Source: Actinostola sp. cb2023 (lineage: Eukaryota; Cnidaria; Anthozoa; Actiniaria; Actinostolidae). From it: 64,000 nucleotides of DNA. This document shows positions 11,478 to 23,459 of the stretch, in pieces (position 1 is the first letter of the stretch; each line of letters starts with the position of its first letter). The notes under the pieces were generated by a model. The model had not been told where the DNA came from, ran no database searches, and saw only the letters and a list, made by a program, of their open reading frames with translations. The DNA lies in NCBI GenBank assembly GCA_033675265.1, contig JAUJYZ010000512.1:62001-126000 (forward strand), read 5' to 3'. A program made the translations under genes and the position numbers.

Positions 11478-12462
11478 TACCCAGACTAGATAGAGTGAAA
11501 AAAAAATAGCCTGTTCCAGACTAGATACAGTGCAAACACATACCTGTTCCAGACTAGATACAGTGCAAACAACCCTGTTCCAGACTAGATACAGTGCAAA
11601 CACATACTCTGTTCCAGACTAGATACAGTGCAAACACATATAGCCTGTTCTAGACTAGACAGTGCAAACACATAGCCTGTTCCAGACTAGATACAGTGCA
11701 AGCACATACTCTGTTCCAGACTAGATACAGTGCAAACACATATACCCTGTTCTAGACTAGACAGTGCAAACACATAGCCTGTTCCAGACTAGATACAGTG
11801 CAAGCACATACTCTGTTCCAGACTAGATACAGTGCAAACACACATACCCTGTTCTAGACTAGACAGTGCAAACACATAGCCTGTTCCAGACTAGATACAG
11901 TGCAAACACATACCTGTTCCAGACTAGATACAGTGCAAACACATATACCCTGTTCTAGACTAGACAGTGCAAACACATAGCCTGTTCCAGACTAGATACA
12001 GTGCAAGCACATACTCTGTTCCAGACTAGATACAGTGCAAACACATATACCCTGTTCTAGACTAGACAGTGCAAACACATAGCCTGTTCCAGACTAGATA
12101 CAGTGCAAACACATACCTGTTCCAGACTAGATACAGTGCAAACAACCCTGTTCCAGACTATAGATACAGTGCAAACACATACTCTGTTCCAGACTAGATA
12201 CAGTGCAAACACATATAGCCTGTTCCAGACTAGATAAGTGAAAACACATACCCTGTTCCAGACTAGATACAGTGCAAACACATACCCTGTTCCAGACTAG
12301 ATACAGTGCAAACACATATACCCTGTTCTAGACTAGACAGTGCAAACACATAGCCTGTTCCAGACTAGATACAGTGCAAGCACATACGCTGTTCCAGACT
12401 AGATACAGTGCAAACACATACCCTGTTCCAGACTAGATACAATGCAAACACATAGCCTGTTC
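11478..12462. repeat. 33-bp minisatellite with higher-order structure
   Basis: About 30 copies of a unit centred on CCAGACTAGATACAGTGCAA followed by ACACATA. A short variant (TCTAGACTAGACAGTGCAA), an AAGCACATA variant and a CTCTG variant recur in the same order several times (from about 11640, 11750 and 11850), so blocks of about three units were duplicated together. The array continues as one unit at 13234-13266 on the far side of the element at 12463-13233. Reading frames on the - strand here come from the repeat. Confidence 0.9.
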
Positions 12463-13233
12463 CCATTCTCGTTCCCAGAGCTCCTCGGTTTCGGTCCTCT
12501 CCCGAGAAGGCTTTGGTCGCAGCCATTTGAGGCTCGATGCTGATTGGACGAAATATAACGCATGCGCATTTGAAAACATATATTAAGAACAATCAAGAAC
12601 AATGAGTCCACAGGTAACCCAGGTAACCGCAAAGCAAACGCCTGCGGATGGACACGGCAGATTTTTAGCCGACTTGTCGACCTTCAAAAAATTATTTTTC
12701 CGGATAGAGTGGACAAAAAAATGTGACTAACTGTGAGAATGTGTGATTATTTAAGCTATTTGAGTGTTTGGATGCTTTTGGAGCTAGCGACAGTTGTCGT
12801 AAACATTTGGTGGCCGGAGTTGCAAACCTTTCCTAATTATACGGTATGTTCGAAACGAGTGAAATTTTCGAATCGCTCAAAACCACTCAAAAATACAATT
12901 TCTTGCTCAGATTTCTACACCAAAGTGTTCTTTAATTATCAGACTACTGTTGTGAAGACATTTTTGAGAATCTCATACCCTTTGAAGGCTTTCTAAGAGC
13001 TCATTCCTGAGACCATTCGGAAATCCAACGGTCAAACGAATATTCAACGACGTCACGGTCCATTGATTCTACGTTTGGGCTACCTTTGGGCTCATTGTTC
13101 TTATTGTTCTTGATATATGTTTTCAATTACGCGCGCGTTATATTTCGTCCAATCAGCATCGAGCCTCAAATGGCTGCGACCAGAGCCTTCTCGGGAGAGG
13201 ACCGAAACCGAGGAGCTCTGGGAACGGGAATGG
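12463..13233. mobile_element. Inverted-repeat transposon inserted in the minisatellite
   Basis: Inverted arms of about 140 bp (12463-12605 and 13092-13233) start CCATTC and run through CCTCGGTTTCGGTCCTCTCC. The flanks are a 7-8 bp duplication CCTGTTC(C) (12456-12462 and 13234-13240), which falls within a minisatellite unit, so the array was already there when the element inserted. The 490-bp centre has no recognised gene. The duplication length would suit a hAT-type element. Confidence 0.75.
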
Positions 13234-13266
13234 CCTGTTCCAGACTAGATACAATGCAAACACATA

Positions 13267-14570
13267 GCCCATGGCGAACAATTTCATACACCATGGCCGC
13301 GCGCATGCGTAATACTCACTCGTATTCAATTAATTTTTGTCGTACCTCTTATATTATTACGGTTCCTCAATCTCCACAAGTCCCAAATCATTCTTACATA
13401 CTTCGTCTCGTCCATGGTTCGTGTTTCTCTCATGTGTGGAATATGTGTACTGAAAGTGTTCCCAAGGTAAAATTAGCTAAGCATCTGCCATACTTTGTAT
13501 CTGACCCGAGATGCCGTACAGTTATTGTAGTTCAGAACATCTTTCAGGTGTTCGAGCTGATTTCCACAAGTCTGATTCGAAAGTTCAAGTGTCCATTTCA
13601 AATAACTCCATAATAAAACCGCTTAAAATGTCCTCTTTGGTTGTTCCAAAATCATTTACAACTTGGTAGTTTTTCGGTGATTATCCCATTGTTGTCCTTT
13701 TGGGTTTTTCCGTAGCGATACCTCTTGCGTTTGAAACACAATTGTGCGTTTGTGAACGATCTATTGGTAAATTGAGTATTACAACCTTGTTACAGAAAGA
13801 TCAAAGTTTCTGATGAAGTATGTTTTATGGAGATCGGCGTTACTATGGCAACGCTGAGAGAGAATTCCTCTTTTTACATATTCTCGATTTCTATAGATTC
13901 TAGGGCGTTATTTTTGGGAAATGCTCTTGTGATCTTATAGTGGGCATAATTGTCTCTAGTTCTAGTGAATACAAGCAAATTCTGTGAGAGCGTTTTTGAG
14001 ATATCTTCGATGAAAATGTTTGAGTATATAATTCAAGCGTAAATAAAGTAATTAATCAATCACCTGAAATCCAAGTAAATCGGGCGTATCAAAATTCAAT
14101 TTTAGTCTTCAATTGTTGCAATGATATTGAACTACTTTTCTGGAAAAGTTGAGAGAAATCGCTTGCAATGATATCGGAAAATATGAGCTCAAGTCATACA
14201 CGATGAGGTGTTTACTTTGCTCTTGTTGTCCACAATTCGTTCTATTTTTACTAAAAAAGTCATAATTAAAAATGCCGTTGGTAAATTTTGTTTAAAATTG
14301 ATTATGCTCAAATTTAGATTGTAGCTGAGATGTTCTTGTAAAATCAAGCTCATTGAAACATTTTAAGGCCGCCAAATATAAGCTTCAAATCAGAACATTT
14401 TTCCAACCAGTTTTAGTTGTTGATTCATTATGCAGCTCTTTTGTTCTGGTTTGGCACCTTCTCTTCAGTGTGCATTCCACCTTGCGAACGCTCTTCCGAA
14501 ATATGCTAATCTGCAGTATTATAATAACAATAGACAAAAATAAAAGCAGTGTAATATTCAAACTTCATTG
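13267..14570. other. No recognised gene
   Basis: An open frame to 13613 after the minisatellite has no recognisable domain and starts within repeat sequence. The rest is AT-rich. Nothing else can be supported. Confidence 0.4.
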
Positions 14571-14639
14571 AATATTCATGATACTTTATGATGACGTCAT
14601 TAGCATATTTAAGACCAACTTAATTATGCAAAGGCATCT

Positions 14640-14912
14640 GTTCGCAACCGGCTCGTCAGAAGAACTAGTCGTGATGTCTTCAGCGCGTCCGGCAACGGAT
14701 CCAAAAGCAATTACTGAGATTAGACGGACTGTAAGAGTCTTGAATAAGCAAAACACAGCTTCGTTGGTCGAGTCCTGCGAATACAAATGCTTCTTCGGTT
14801 AAGTCCGCCGGTGGTTCCATAGCCTCAACCACGTGGCCGACGCCAGCTACGAATTCGGTTTCTGAGGCGGCTGCCTTGGAAGGCAATCAGGCAAGCCTTG
14901 AATCCTTGAGGT
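14640..14912 (+). other. Possible 5' coding remnant of a retroelement
   Basis: A locally GC-richer, Ser/Ala/Thr-rich segment that shifts frame once and ends at AG/GTAATG. It lies upstream of clear gag- and pol-like remains at 15911-17651 and may be the N-terminal part of the same gag, but no motif proves it. Confidence 0.25.
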
Positions 14913-15910
14913 AATGGTTTAATATTCTGTTGTCGTAACGTTGCCAACCAAAATTATGTGTTTTATTGGTGAGAGTTGGGAATATAAGATTGTGATATTT
15001 TGTCCGTTAGTTTCTGTTGGATCGAGTTTCGGAATTTCTTACCCGAGGGATTTGCTTCATTGCCCTAATCAGTGTAATTGTCCCTTTCCCGCCGTTTTAC
15101 ATTCCGATGGGTTTAAACCGGTATTTCTTTTAGTAGTTTCAAATGGTATCTTATTTTAAAGCTCCTAGCTTAATGGGATTTTAAAGGGGGAAGACAGCCA
15201 ACCGTCGATTGATAGGTTGTTTATCTACCGAGTGAGACTCCCTATCACAATTTGAATTGGTTACGTTAACAGTTATGAGGGGACCCACCCGTTTAATCAA
15301 GTGTAAGTCTAATTATGTTTAATCTAGACATGTAGGGAAATGGGTCAGTCGTTGTTATTGAGTGGAAATTTGAACAGCGTTGTGTTGTGCGGGTCACGTA
15401 ATTTAACACGCGGAAATGTTTTTCTTTTCAGAAATCGTGATGCACTGTGTGGGCTCATGTAAGGATTACGGAGAAAATCGTGATACGCTGTGGGGGCTCG
15501 AGTAAGATTTACCACAGGCAGCCCAAGCTGTGATCTTGTGAATAATTGTAGAGAATGTATGTAGAATTACAAAATAACGTATAATGGCACTTACGTTGTC
15601 AATAAAGGACTGAAAATTCACCAGTGTTGATAATTTACTGTTCTATTGCCCTGATGTGTTAGTTTTGCGTTTTAGGCCGTTTTTAATTTTTTTCTCCCTT
15701 ACTCTGTAAAGGAAGAAAAGGCTGGAAACTACGGACTCCTAATCTTGGCTACGGCGATCTTCGAGGCCTCGAAAAACCTACAAAAATTCGAAATGTTCGC
15801 AATTTTTTCACATAATCCCGTTCTCACATTCCCCTAGCACACATCCAATCGGTTCATCACTGACCTACTCGCTTTTAAAGTCGTGAAATAAACGCAATTC
15901 GAGGTCAATC

Positions 15911-16310
15911 TTGCTTGTGACTAGCCGTGGAACCAACAGCTTCACATTGCATCGCATTCGGTTTCAACGAACTTTCTTCGGAACAAGTGCCGAACTGAGC
16001 CGAACTAGCAATGATAAAGTCGGCCGATCTCCGGAATCAACCGACTTTATCATCGCTGGTTCGAAAAGGAGGAGGCTGCAGTGGCAAAAGTCATCGAGTA
16101 GGCCATTCGTAGACAGTCAACGGCTGGGAGCTCGCGACAGAGGAGATCATTTGGCCGGACGCGCTGGTATCCATGTACTATATGGAGGTAGATGGGCTCC
16201 CTAAATAGAGGGGCGGCAACCCCAGCAATGTTACTCGTGTGGACTCAACCAGGCCATTTTGGCCGCGACTGCGTCAAGAGGGCCGATACCATATTGATTG
16301 GTTGTAATCT
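15911..16310 (+). pseudogene. gag-like fragment with a frameshifted zinc knuckle
   Basis: An Arg/Ser-rich frame to about 16204 is followed, after a stop and frame change, by residues CYSCG and then QPGHFGRDC near 16225-16275. Together these resemble a CCHC zinc knuckle split by a frameshift. CCHC knuckles bind RNA in retroelement gag proteins. The pol remains downstream on the same strand support a single decayed element. Confidence 0.55.
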
Positions 16311-16639
16311 CCTCATCGACGATGATAAGGCTTAGTTTGTTATGATAGGGCAGTGATTAATAGTGATGATTTGTAGTGGATTAAAAATGGGTTCTGTTGA
16401 TTTGATAACTGGTAGTCCTTTACTCTGTGGGGTATCAAAGTTTTGTTTTGTTTTCGTTAACCAGGCAAGGAGGGATGACACCGCAAGCGTTTTGTCCTCT
16501 AGGGCATTCCCTTGTTGCTACGATTCGTCGGGCAGTGGTTGTCATCTCCTCTGAACTTGGGTTCCCATCCATTTGTTTTCAGTAGTTCGATTAATACCTT
16601 GCATTTGTCTCATGTTTTAGCCTAGAACAAAAACCCACG

Positions 16640-17651
16640 TTGATGGAATTGAAACAATCTCAAGTGGGAGGGAATTATCCGTCTGGAAAAGTGAAATGGA
16701 TATTATCGGATGGGAGTCCGAGTTCGGAGGGGATGACAGGAATAAGGGAACTGTTTGTGAATATGGAAAGTGTGTTAGCAGGAGATGTTAAGTCAATCGC
16801 GAGTGTCCCTTTTCGGGACCCAGAATCGAGTGGGCCGAAGTCCACGCGCACCTGTGTAAAATCATCTTAGTAGGTTTTAAAAAACCGAAGTGGAAGTTGG
16901 CGAATGGGTTTCTAAAGGGGTGGATATTCGATCCTTTATTCGTCCATTTGGAGGTGATCTCAAAGGTGTATAAGAATCGTCAGTCTAGTAAGAGGTTTAC
17001 TGAGTTAATCATTGAAACGATTATGAACGGGGGCCGTAACAGTCTTGGGGAAGTAGAGCCTCCATACATAATACTCCCTATTACTGTCGAGCCATCTAAG
17101 CCGAGATTGTGCATTGCTGCGCGATTGTCAATCTCTGGGCCGGACAAGCATTCCGTGGAGGACCGAGAAACACTGGGCACTGTCAATGTCTACACGGGTG
17201 CCTCTTCGTCTCACTGGACCGGTGTTATCCATTACCAACCGGGTGATTTGATGCTCGGGGTCTTTTGGGAACCGAGTTTGGCGAAGGCGAAAAATTAAAT
17301 ACAAAGACGTGGGCTGTAGCGAAGGTTTTGGGGTCACTACCTATGGGTATATGGGACTGCCGGTTGGATGTACAGGTCGATAACCAAACCGTAATTTACA
17401 CTTGGGGCGTGTTCATATTCCGGTTGGTGACGCAAAGAAACCTCCCGTTGGAACTATTGTACGTTCTCTCAAGCAATAACCCAGCAGATTGGTTCTCAGG
17501 TGTATTGTCTAAAGCGGACTCAATATTGTTGAAATGCTGCACTGGCATGGGAGGCGATCGAAAGGGGCTTTGGTGGCTCGTTCGTCCATATATCCTAGAC
17601 CTTATCCCTGATGTTCTTGGATTCCAATGTCCAGCGGGACCACCAGGGTGA
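16640..17651 (+). pseudogene. Decayed DIRS/LTR-type pol: RT start joined to RNase H
   Basis: One frame carries LPITVEPSKPRLC, a motif at the start of reverse transcriptase in DIRS-like elements. It then jumps to VYTGASSSHWTGVIHY and, after a frameshift near 17290, to KTWAVAKVL, VDNQTVIYTW and NNPADWFSGV, which are RNase H-like. The RT palm with its YxDD motif is missing, so most of RT was deleted. The organisation and the NPADWFS ending resemble DIRS-like pol, but no tyrosine recombinase of that type follows on this strand. It is non-functional. Confidence 0.6.
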
Positions 17652-18426
17652 TAATGACACGATATAACAGATATATCTAAATTTAATCGATATATTTATT
17701 ACATGTAACTGGAAAGTGTAAACATAAATTCAATACATAGATTGATTTGAGTTTTGATTTGATTTGCCTCAACCCAGTTAACGGTTATTGAGTAGTTGGG
17801 CGACGATGGGACGACGACTATAAACGGTGAGTTCGCTCTGGTAGCTCTGCTCTGGTAGATAAGTGAGCGATATCGTCTCTGTATCTGGCCGGGATGGTTT
17901 GTCTATCAAGGAACAGTCATGCAAATACATGCTGTCTCCTTGTGTCAGTATCTGATTGACTGTACACGTAGTCCATCGTCAAACTGGACACGACTGAGCA
18001 CATCAGCAGGGCTAACAATCACTCTAATTCGTTCGTGCCCTTGATGAATGCTTCCAGCAACGAATAAAGTTGTGTTTGGTAAAAAATAAAAATAAAACAC
18101 ATTTATACATTTACCTGGTTATTTCGCTTGAATAAACATCGATCAAAAGTAGACAACGAGCGCGACTTGCTGCTGGCAGGGACTACCGTATATAGTACAC
18201 AGGGATCCCGTCAAGATTAGTGTCGCTGCTCGCTACGCGCGCAACAATTACGATTGTGGTGCCTTGCTATCTCCCTTACTATCGTGGTGGCCAATGTCAA
18301 AAGCGATTTCCTCCAAGGAATTTTAAAATTAAAATATTAGCCAGACAAGGTTCAAAGGAAGCCATCCTATGCCCAACAAAATACGGTTTTGTACCATTCT
18401 CAACACCTTGGAACTTATGGGCTTTC
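17652..18426. other. No recognised gene
   Basis: Mixed-composition sequence after the pol remnant. The 74-codon frame at 18220-18444 runs into the next MITE and has no known domain. The segment could be 3' sequence of the decayed retroelement. Confidence 0.35.
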
Positions 18427-18676
18427 AATAGGGCAGCGCGGTAATTCTAAAAATAGCTTCAAGACTCAGACAAACATTGTGTTCAGTTTTACCGTGTTGA
18501 GTATTGTACGAACCGATTTTATATCTTTCAGCTAAAGTTAGAATAACAGCTCGATTAAACAAATAATTACTTCGATCGGCAATGAAAATTGTCTGCTAAA
18601 AGTTAAATACAAGTTTGTTTGTCTGAGTTACGCCTTTGTTAAAATTTTTGTGACGTCATAACCGCGCAGCCCTATT
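18427..18676. mobile_element. 250-bp MITE with AATAGGGC(A/T)GCGCGG termini
   Basis: The left end AATAGGGCAGCGCGG is mirrored by CCGCGCAGCCCTATT on the right. The interior is AT-rich and non-coding. No clear target duplication was found. Confidence 0.6.
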
Positions 18677-19264
18677 AAAGATTTTAAATAGAAGAAATTA
18701 ACAAACTCTACAGAAATTGTAATAACTGTTTTGTTTAAATTTATTGTGGCCACTAGCATTTGGTGCCAGACTGTTCGTGCCTTCAGTTGGCTTCCCTCGT
18801 TTATGTCCGGTCACAGGTATCGAAGTGTACCGATGGCGGTTGGCGAGCTAATGGTTTATTCCATTACGCGAGTGTTATCGGTTTAGGCCTTTAAAACTTG
18901 CGGGAGAGGTTTCAACTGCACCACTGGATTCGCCGGCAGCTCATAATCGTTTAGCGATCTGCGCCTCATCAGTTGGACCTAGATGAATCATACCAGGGAC
19001 AGAACGAATTTATGGGCTTCACACGAGCCTTTGCAATGACTGAGGGAGACCCAAACAAACTCTAGGCAACATTAATATATTCTTAAAAAACTCATTAATA
19101 ATTCATAACCATTTTGTCCAATCCGATGCTCCTCACTGGTCACGAGGAAAGCACTCTATACTACATAAAATGCGTTTGAAACTTAAAGCCCGGGGAGGGA
19201 TTTGAATGCGGCCCAGGGGAATAATGGGGTAGAATAGAAGAACAATAGAAAGTAAATGAACATG

Positions 19265-19350
19265 AAGCATTATATAATGACACACGTTGCATTATATATT
19301 AATATTAATATATAATGCCACGTGTGATGCTATATAATGCTTCATGCATG
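19265..19350. repeat. Short inverted repeat around TTATATAATG
   Basis: GAAGCATTATATAATG on the left pairs with the right side, with the centre TATTAATATTAATA near 19305. It may be a small MITE or a simple palindrome. Confidence 0.45.
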
Positions 19351-19423
19351 TTCATAGATAGTAGAAATAAAATATAACAGCCATTAATTTGAATAATCAG
19401 AACATTTATTTTAATTGTGTGGC

Positions 19424-20894
19424 TTATTTATTGAAATGAAAAGTACAATTATTGCCCGACGATACAACTTTGTCTACGTTAGAAGTATCTGGTAAAACCA
19501 TGCTACCTAACAATTCATCTGCGACTTCGAAATCTAACGATTCAAGATCTAAATCGTTTAAGCCGCTCTCGGCACTTATATCTGTTTCAGGAGAACTAGC
19601 TTTAGTGGTAGTGGTAGCGTTTTGATTTGCGACCGGTGGTCCAAGCAGATTGCTGACCATCGTTTGTTGTTGTAAGCTAGATTTTTCATACTTAAACAAA
19701 GCATTCGATCGATGGCCTGTCCTATCACGTATCAATTTCTCCTCTACCTGATTTTGAAACAAACGCGAAGCGCAAGTTATTCTTAAACAATGTGACGTCT
19801 TACGTTCCAAACCAGCTTTTTCACACAAGTTAGGCAAAATTTTGCTTAGCGTATTAATACCTACAGGTGAACTGCAAAAAGTGAAAACCTGAGTATTTGG
19901 ATTTGGCTTGAAATAAAATGCATCTATATCCTTAGCTAGATGTTTAACTTTCTCCATATAAGTTGCATAACAATTTACTATACACGGCTGATGATTGACA
20001 TCTTTGCCAGCGCAGCAAACGTGTTTAACTACTCTGGGCTTATACTTTAAATCTTTCAAACCACCGTGGTAGGTTTTTGAGAAACTTTCATCGTAGGTGA
20101 CTGACGACTCAAAATCTATTCTAAAATTGTAGCACCTTAAATTCCTATGCTCTTTCGAGCGCAACCCAAATAATTTACCGTTGTAAAAGTAAAGAGTTGA
20201 AAGCAAAGACCTAGCTGATTGGCAACCCATGAGACCCATCTTCCACAAAGTAGCCTCGTCTTCTTCTGTTATTTCTTGTCGTTCCTCCATTTTCGACTGC
20301 ATACCAACGCCTTGTTGGGTCGGCTGCCGCATTTCTGCATCCAAAGCACGTCTCAATATGTTCAACCTTTAAAGGAACAATTCAGTATTAATAAAAACTA
20401 TTATTTTAAATGATTCTAACTCGAATTTACAAAGAGTCTAATCCAATTAACGCCAGAATCAAAGCTATACTCGTAAGAAATAAAGTTATTTACATCTTAC
20501 CTGAACTATCGTTTTGACTTAACAGTGAAATGGCATTTCCACTTTCAGCAAGATGGCGCTGAAGGCCCGCAACAATCATGTACAGACTTCTTCCTGGATA
20601 CCTCTCTCCATTTACCTTCACCACTTCTTCGACAAACTTTGTCAGCCAAAAGTTCAGGGATTCTTCATTCATATTGGCGATATTCGTATCTAATGACTGT
20701 ACTTTGGCAATGTCAATTTCAAACGAACGCTGCTCTTTCGAAGGATCTTTGTTGGCTCTACCTATTTGCCATTCGGAAAAGACTTTAAAAGACCACTTCG
20801 TAGATGAACGCATGGACTTTGGAATACTCTCTTGCAATGTATTTTTTTCTTCTTCACTAGACTTCGGTGGCCTAAATTCCCGCTTCGGAGGCAT
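19424..20894 (-). CDS. Crypton-type tyrosine recombinase (DUF3504-like), two exons
   Basis: Probable exon 1 is 20501-20894 (ATG, residues MPPKREF) and exon 2 about 19424-20366. The catalytic half shows the DUF3504/Crypton pattern: GLRSKEHRNLR with the first Arg, HCLRITCASRLFQ (HxxR), then RDRTGHRSNALFKYEKS with a downstream His and the probable Tyr nucleophile. Such enzymes cut and join DNA through a 3'-phosphotyrosine; the family includes Crypton transposases and host genes such as QRICH1 and ZMYM2 derived from them. Exon 1 carries the N-terminal core-binding part. The donor TTCAG/GTAAGA and acceptor TTTAAAG/G do not join in frame (off by one base); an inner acceptor at GATGCAG restores frame but drops about 10 conserved residues. 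So the gene may carry a small lesion. AATAAA overlaps the stop codon. Confidence 0.8.
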
Positions 20895-21129
20895 GTTTTT
20901 ACTTATCCAAAAACGAAGAACCAAAAGACTTCACATGCGAATTGATACTGACAAAGTTCTGCATATTTAAATTTCAAATTTTAGTCGTCTTTTATTGTTG
21001 TTCAATTCAATTCCCAAATGCAAACAACCTTTGATTCCTTTTTCTTTTGTTTTCTCGAATCACTTCATATAGTTTCATCGATATTGGACAAAATGGTTAT
21101 GAATTATTAATGAGTTTTTTAAGTCATTC

Positions 21130-21226
21130 AATAAACTCGCAGCACGTGTTTTATCAGGTATAAAATCCCTCGGGCTTCGCCCTCGGGATTTTATACCTGA
21201 TAAAACACTGCTGCTCGTTTATTAAA
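21130..21226. mobile_element. 97-bp foldback MITE
   Basis: Arms of about 40 bp run from AATAAACTCGCAGCACG and its partner CTGCTGCTCGTTTATT to a centre CTCGGGCTTCGCCCTCGGG. There is almost no loop and no coding content. Confidence 0.65.
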
Positions 21227-21239
21227 TACTACTTATTAT

Positions 21240-22030
21240 ATACAGCAGTATATGGTAGAGATAGTTCTCCGGTTTTATAGACCAATGTCACAAGTATGCG
21301 CGCGCTACAGCCGTGAGCTGCACGAGACATGTTGTGATGCGTCAGCCTTTCCTAGTCAAATTGATGTCTATTGTTCTAGATGGAACTTGACAGGCTAAAG
21401 TACGCGCACATTCGGTTCAGGGGAGATAATGGCTGCATAATATTCAGCTGCCTCGCTATTGCTTTAGACGTCGTACAGAAAGAAGGTATTCAGCGGGAAA
21501 GCTTGTTGAACTTTATATGGGGGAGGGGATTTATTAAGGATTGGGAAGACCAACCAGAGTCATGTCGGACAAAACCAGAATGTGAAGCATCCGAAGCGTA
21601 TAGTGTGAGGCCTAGGGCTACTCAGTACTAAGAGATGAGACAGGGAGGGCGTGCCCATACCTTAAATGCTAATAAGGCAGCAGAAAGGATATTGAACTAG
21701 TGTGAACTAGGCTTTAGAAATCTATCCATATTTATATAAGCTTAACTCGTGCACTGCATGGACAAGTAACAAAAGAAGCCATTTTCGCGTATGGGACAAC
21801 ATTGAGCCAAGCTAAAGAGATTTCTGATATTGCGAGATCGATTATATCACTTGATGTTCGTGTCTCGACGTAGTCACTTTTTCGCTTCAACGACCTTTCA
21901 CAGGTCATAAGAATTTATATAATACAAGTTTACATTCGTTTAATGCTTCAGAAATGGTGTTTCTATTTCTATTTGTTACTTATTAATGAGTTTGGTTCTC
22001 CTTATGATAATGTTTATGAATAAAAACTAT
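21240..22030. other. No recognised gene
   Basis: An 83-codon frame at 21380-21631, following a possible acceptor, has no recognised motif. No other support for a gene is visible. Confidence 0.35.
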
Positions 22031-22039
22031 ATTGTGCTG

Positions 22040-22225
22040 ATTGAACTATTAATGTCCCGCGGGAGTAGGGGCATTTGAACGCCTAAAATGACCCTGCACA
22101 GGTGGGGCATTTGAACGACTTTTTGGTCCGGGGGAGGGGAATTTGAACAACCCAAAATCCAAAAGTTCAAATGCCCGGGGTTTGCCCGGAGGGGGATGTT
22201 GAAGCTTCCATTTGACCGGTACATA
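22040..22225. repeat. Cluster of GGGCATTTGAAC motifs
   Basis: GGGCATTTGAAC or a near variant occurs three times within 110 bp and once inverted (GTTCAAATGCCCGGGG). A diverged form, GGGATTTGAATGCGG, is at 19198. It looks like a degenerate repetitive element of unknown class. Confidence 0.45.
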
Positions 22226-22507
22226 AGCTCCTAATATCTTAGCAGTACAGAGTTTGTGTTGCTTTGCAAGTCATATGTTGTTTTGGTAGCTTTTTCAGGT
22301 TGCTGTTTTGTGTCTGAACGTGTCGATCAAAATCTTATTTCAGTTCTGAGTCTTTGCATTTCACCATTTTTGACCTGGTGTAGTTATTTTAAACTTTTGA
22401 ACTGTCCAGAAAGATCGAAAATCTTGATGTTAACACTATAGATAAAATGATAAATTTGCTTTGCATTGATGTTATGGCTCCCCATGGCTCCCCTCTACTT
22501 TTTGAGA

Positions 22508-22736
22508 TATGAGAAGTTAATTTATGTTGTTTTTGTATTGTTTTCATAACAATCCATATTCAACATGTAAGTTGTTCAACAGCACTATAAAGTATAATTC
22601 TGGCAAGAGATCCTTCAAATTTATAACCACTAGTGACTGGAACTTACTTTACAATGAAATAAAGAATGCTCCAACTGTTGGAGCTTTCAAACAGCAATAT
22701 ATTAAAATCACTAATATTTTCGAATTTGTCCCATAG
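22508..22736 (+). pseudogene. C-terminal tail of a non-LTR retrotransposon ORF2
   Basis: The last 70 codons before a stop read SGKRSFKFITTSDWNLLYNE followed by IKNAPTVGAFKQQY. This matches the conserved tail of CR1/Jockey-type reverse transcriptase ORFs (G.RSF...WN.LP..I..A.S...FK). The RT domain itself is absent, so this is a 5'-truncated insertion. The assignment rests on the tail pattern only. Confidence 0.5.
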
Positions 22737-22860
22737 ACAATTATAGTCTGATTTCTTTTGTACTGATTACAATGTCAATGTATTCAGATATCAAATCCAA
22801 AATTTCAATAATTATGTCCTGTATAGTCAACTGAGTGTTACTTGAGTTTATCTGTAATAA

Positions 22861-22935
22861 TAGCCTGCATAGCTTGGCGGTTTCGTTCCTTCCCCCTTCT
22901 CCCTCCTAAAATCTGCCAAGCTATGCAGGCTACTG
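22861..22935. repeat. 73-bp inverted repeat, AGCCTGCATAGCTTGGC
   Basis: AGCCTGCATAGCTTGGC at the left pairs with GCCAAGCTATGCAGGCT at the right, with a pyrimidine-rich centre. The ends resemble AGCCTGCAGAGCAGGC of the element at 1771-2377, so the two may be related. Confidence 0.55.
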
Positions 22936-22939
22936 TATA

Positions 22940-23455
22940 ATATTAATACATTTTACATTCATGTCTGAAGATAATACAATTATTTAGGTGCATCTAGAAA
23001 TTGTAGAAATCTCCAACAATGGAGTAAAAAAAAGCCTGAAATATAAATAGGAATGAAATCAATGTAGTTGGAAAAATGCCAATCTTTTGATTGTCACTGT
23101 CACTGTAATTATATTATTGATAGGGGATTTCATTATTATTTTCATTATCAAGCTTTATAATTTTATTATAGTAAATTATTTTATTTTATTTTATTTATTT
23201 TTTATTTTCAAGATTAAAATTATAGATGAGTAAATTATTGTAGTTGGCCCATTGTTATTGTATTGTGATTGTTATTGTCAGTTTATCATAATTTGATTCT
23301 TTATCATTTTTCCTTTTAGGTATGTATATGTACGGTAGCTGGATAAATACTATACATTCCTGTTCTTAGGCTGTGCATGCCAGTTCACTGAAAGGAGTGA
23401 CAAGACCATAAAAAAGGAAATGTATAGATTTGTCACTGAACAAAAATGCACTTGT
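22940..23455. other. AT-rich sequence, nothing recognised
   Basis: Low-complexity TTTTATTTTATTT runs occur near 23170-23200. No gene is seen. Confidence 0.4.
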
Positions 23456-23459
23456 ACTG

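Noticed and set aside
11412..12632. Repeated - strand frames with FALYLVWNR and TVSSLEQ
   Set aside because: Translations of the 33-bp minisatellite in different frames.
13086..13613. 175-codon ORF
   Set aside because: It runs through the right arm of an inverted-repeat element and a satellite unit; the part beyond has no motif or splice support.
16640..20894. Joining the DIRS-like pol and the Crypton-type recombinase into one DIRS element
   Set aside because: They are on opposite strands, 1.8 kb apart, and the recombinase has the DUF3504/Crypton pattern, not the DIRS one.
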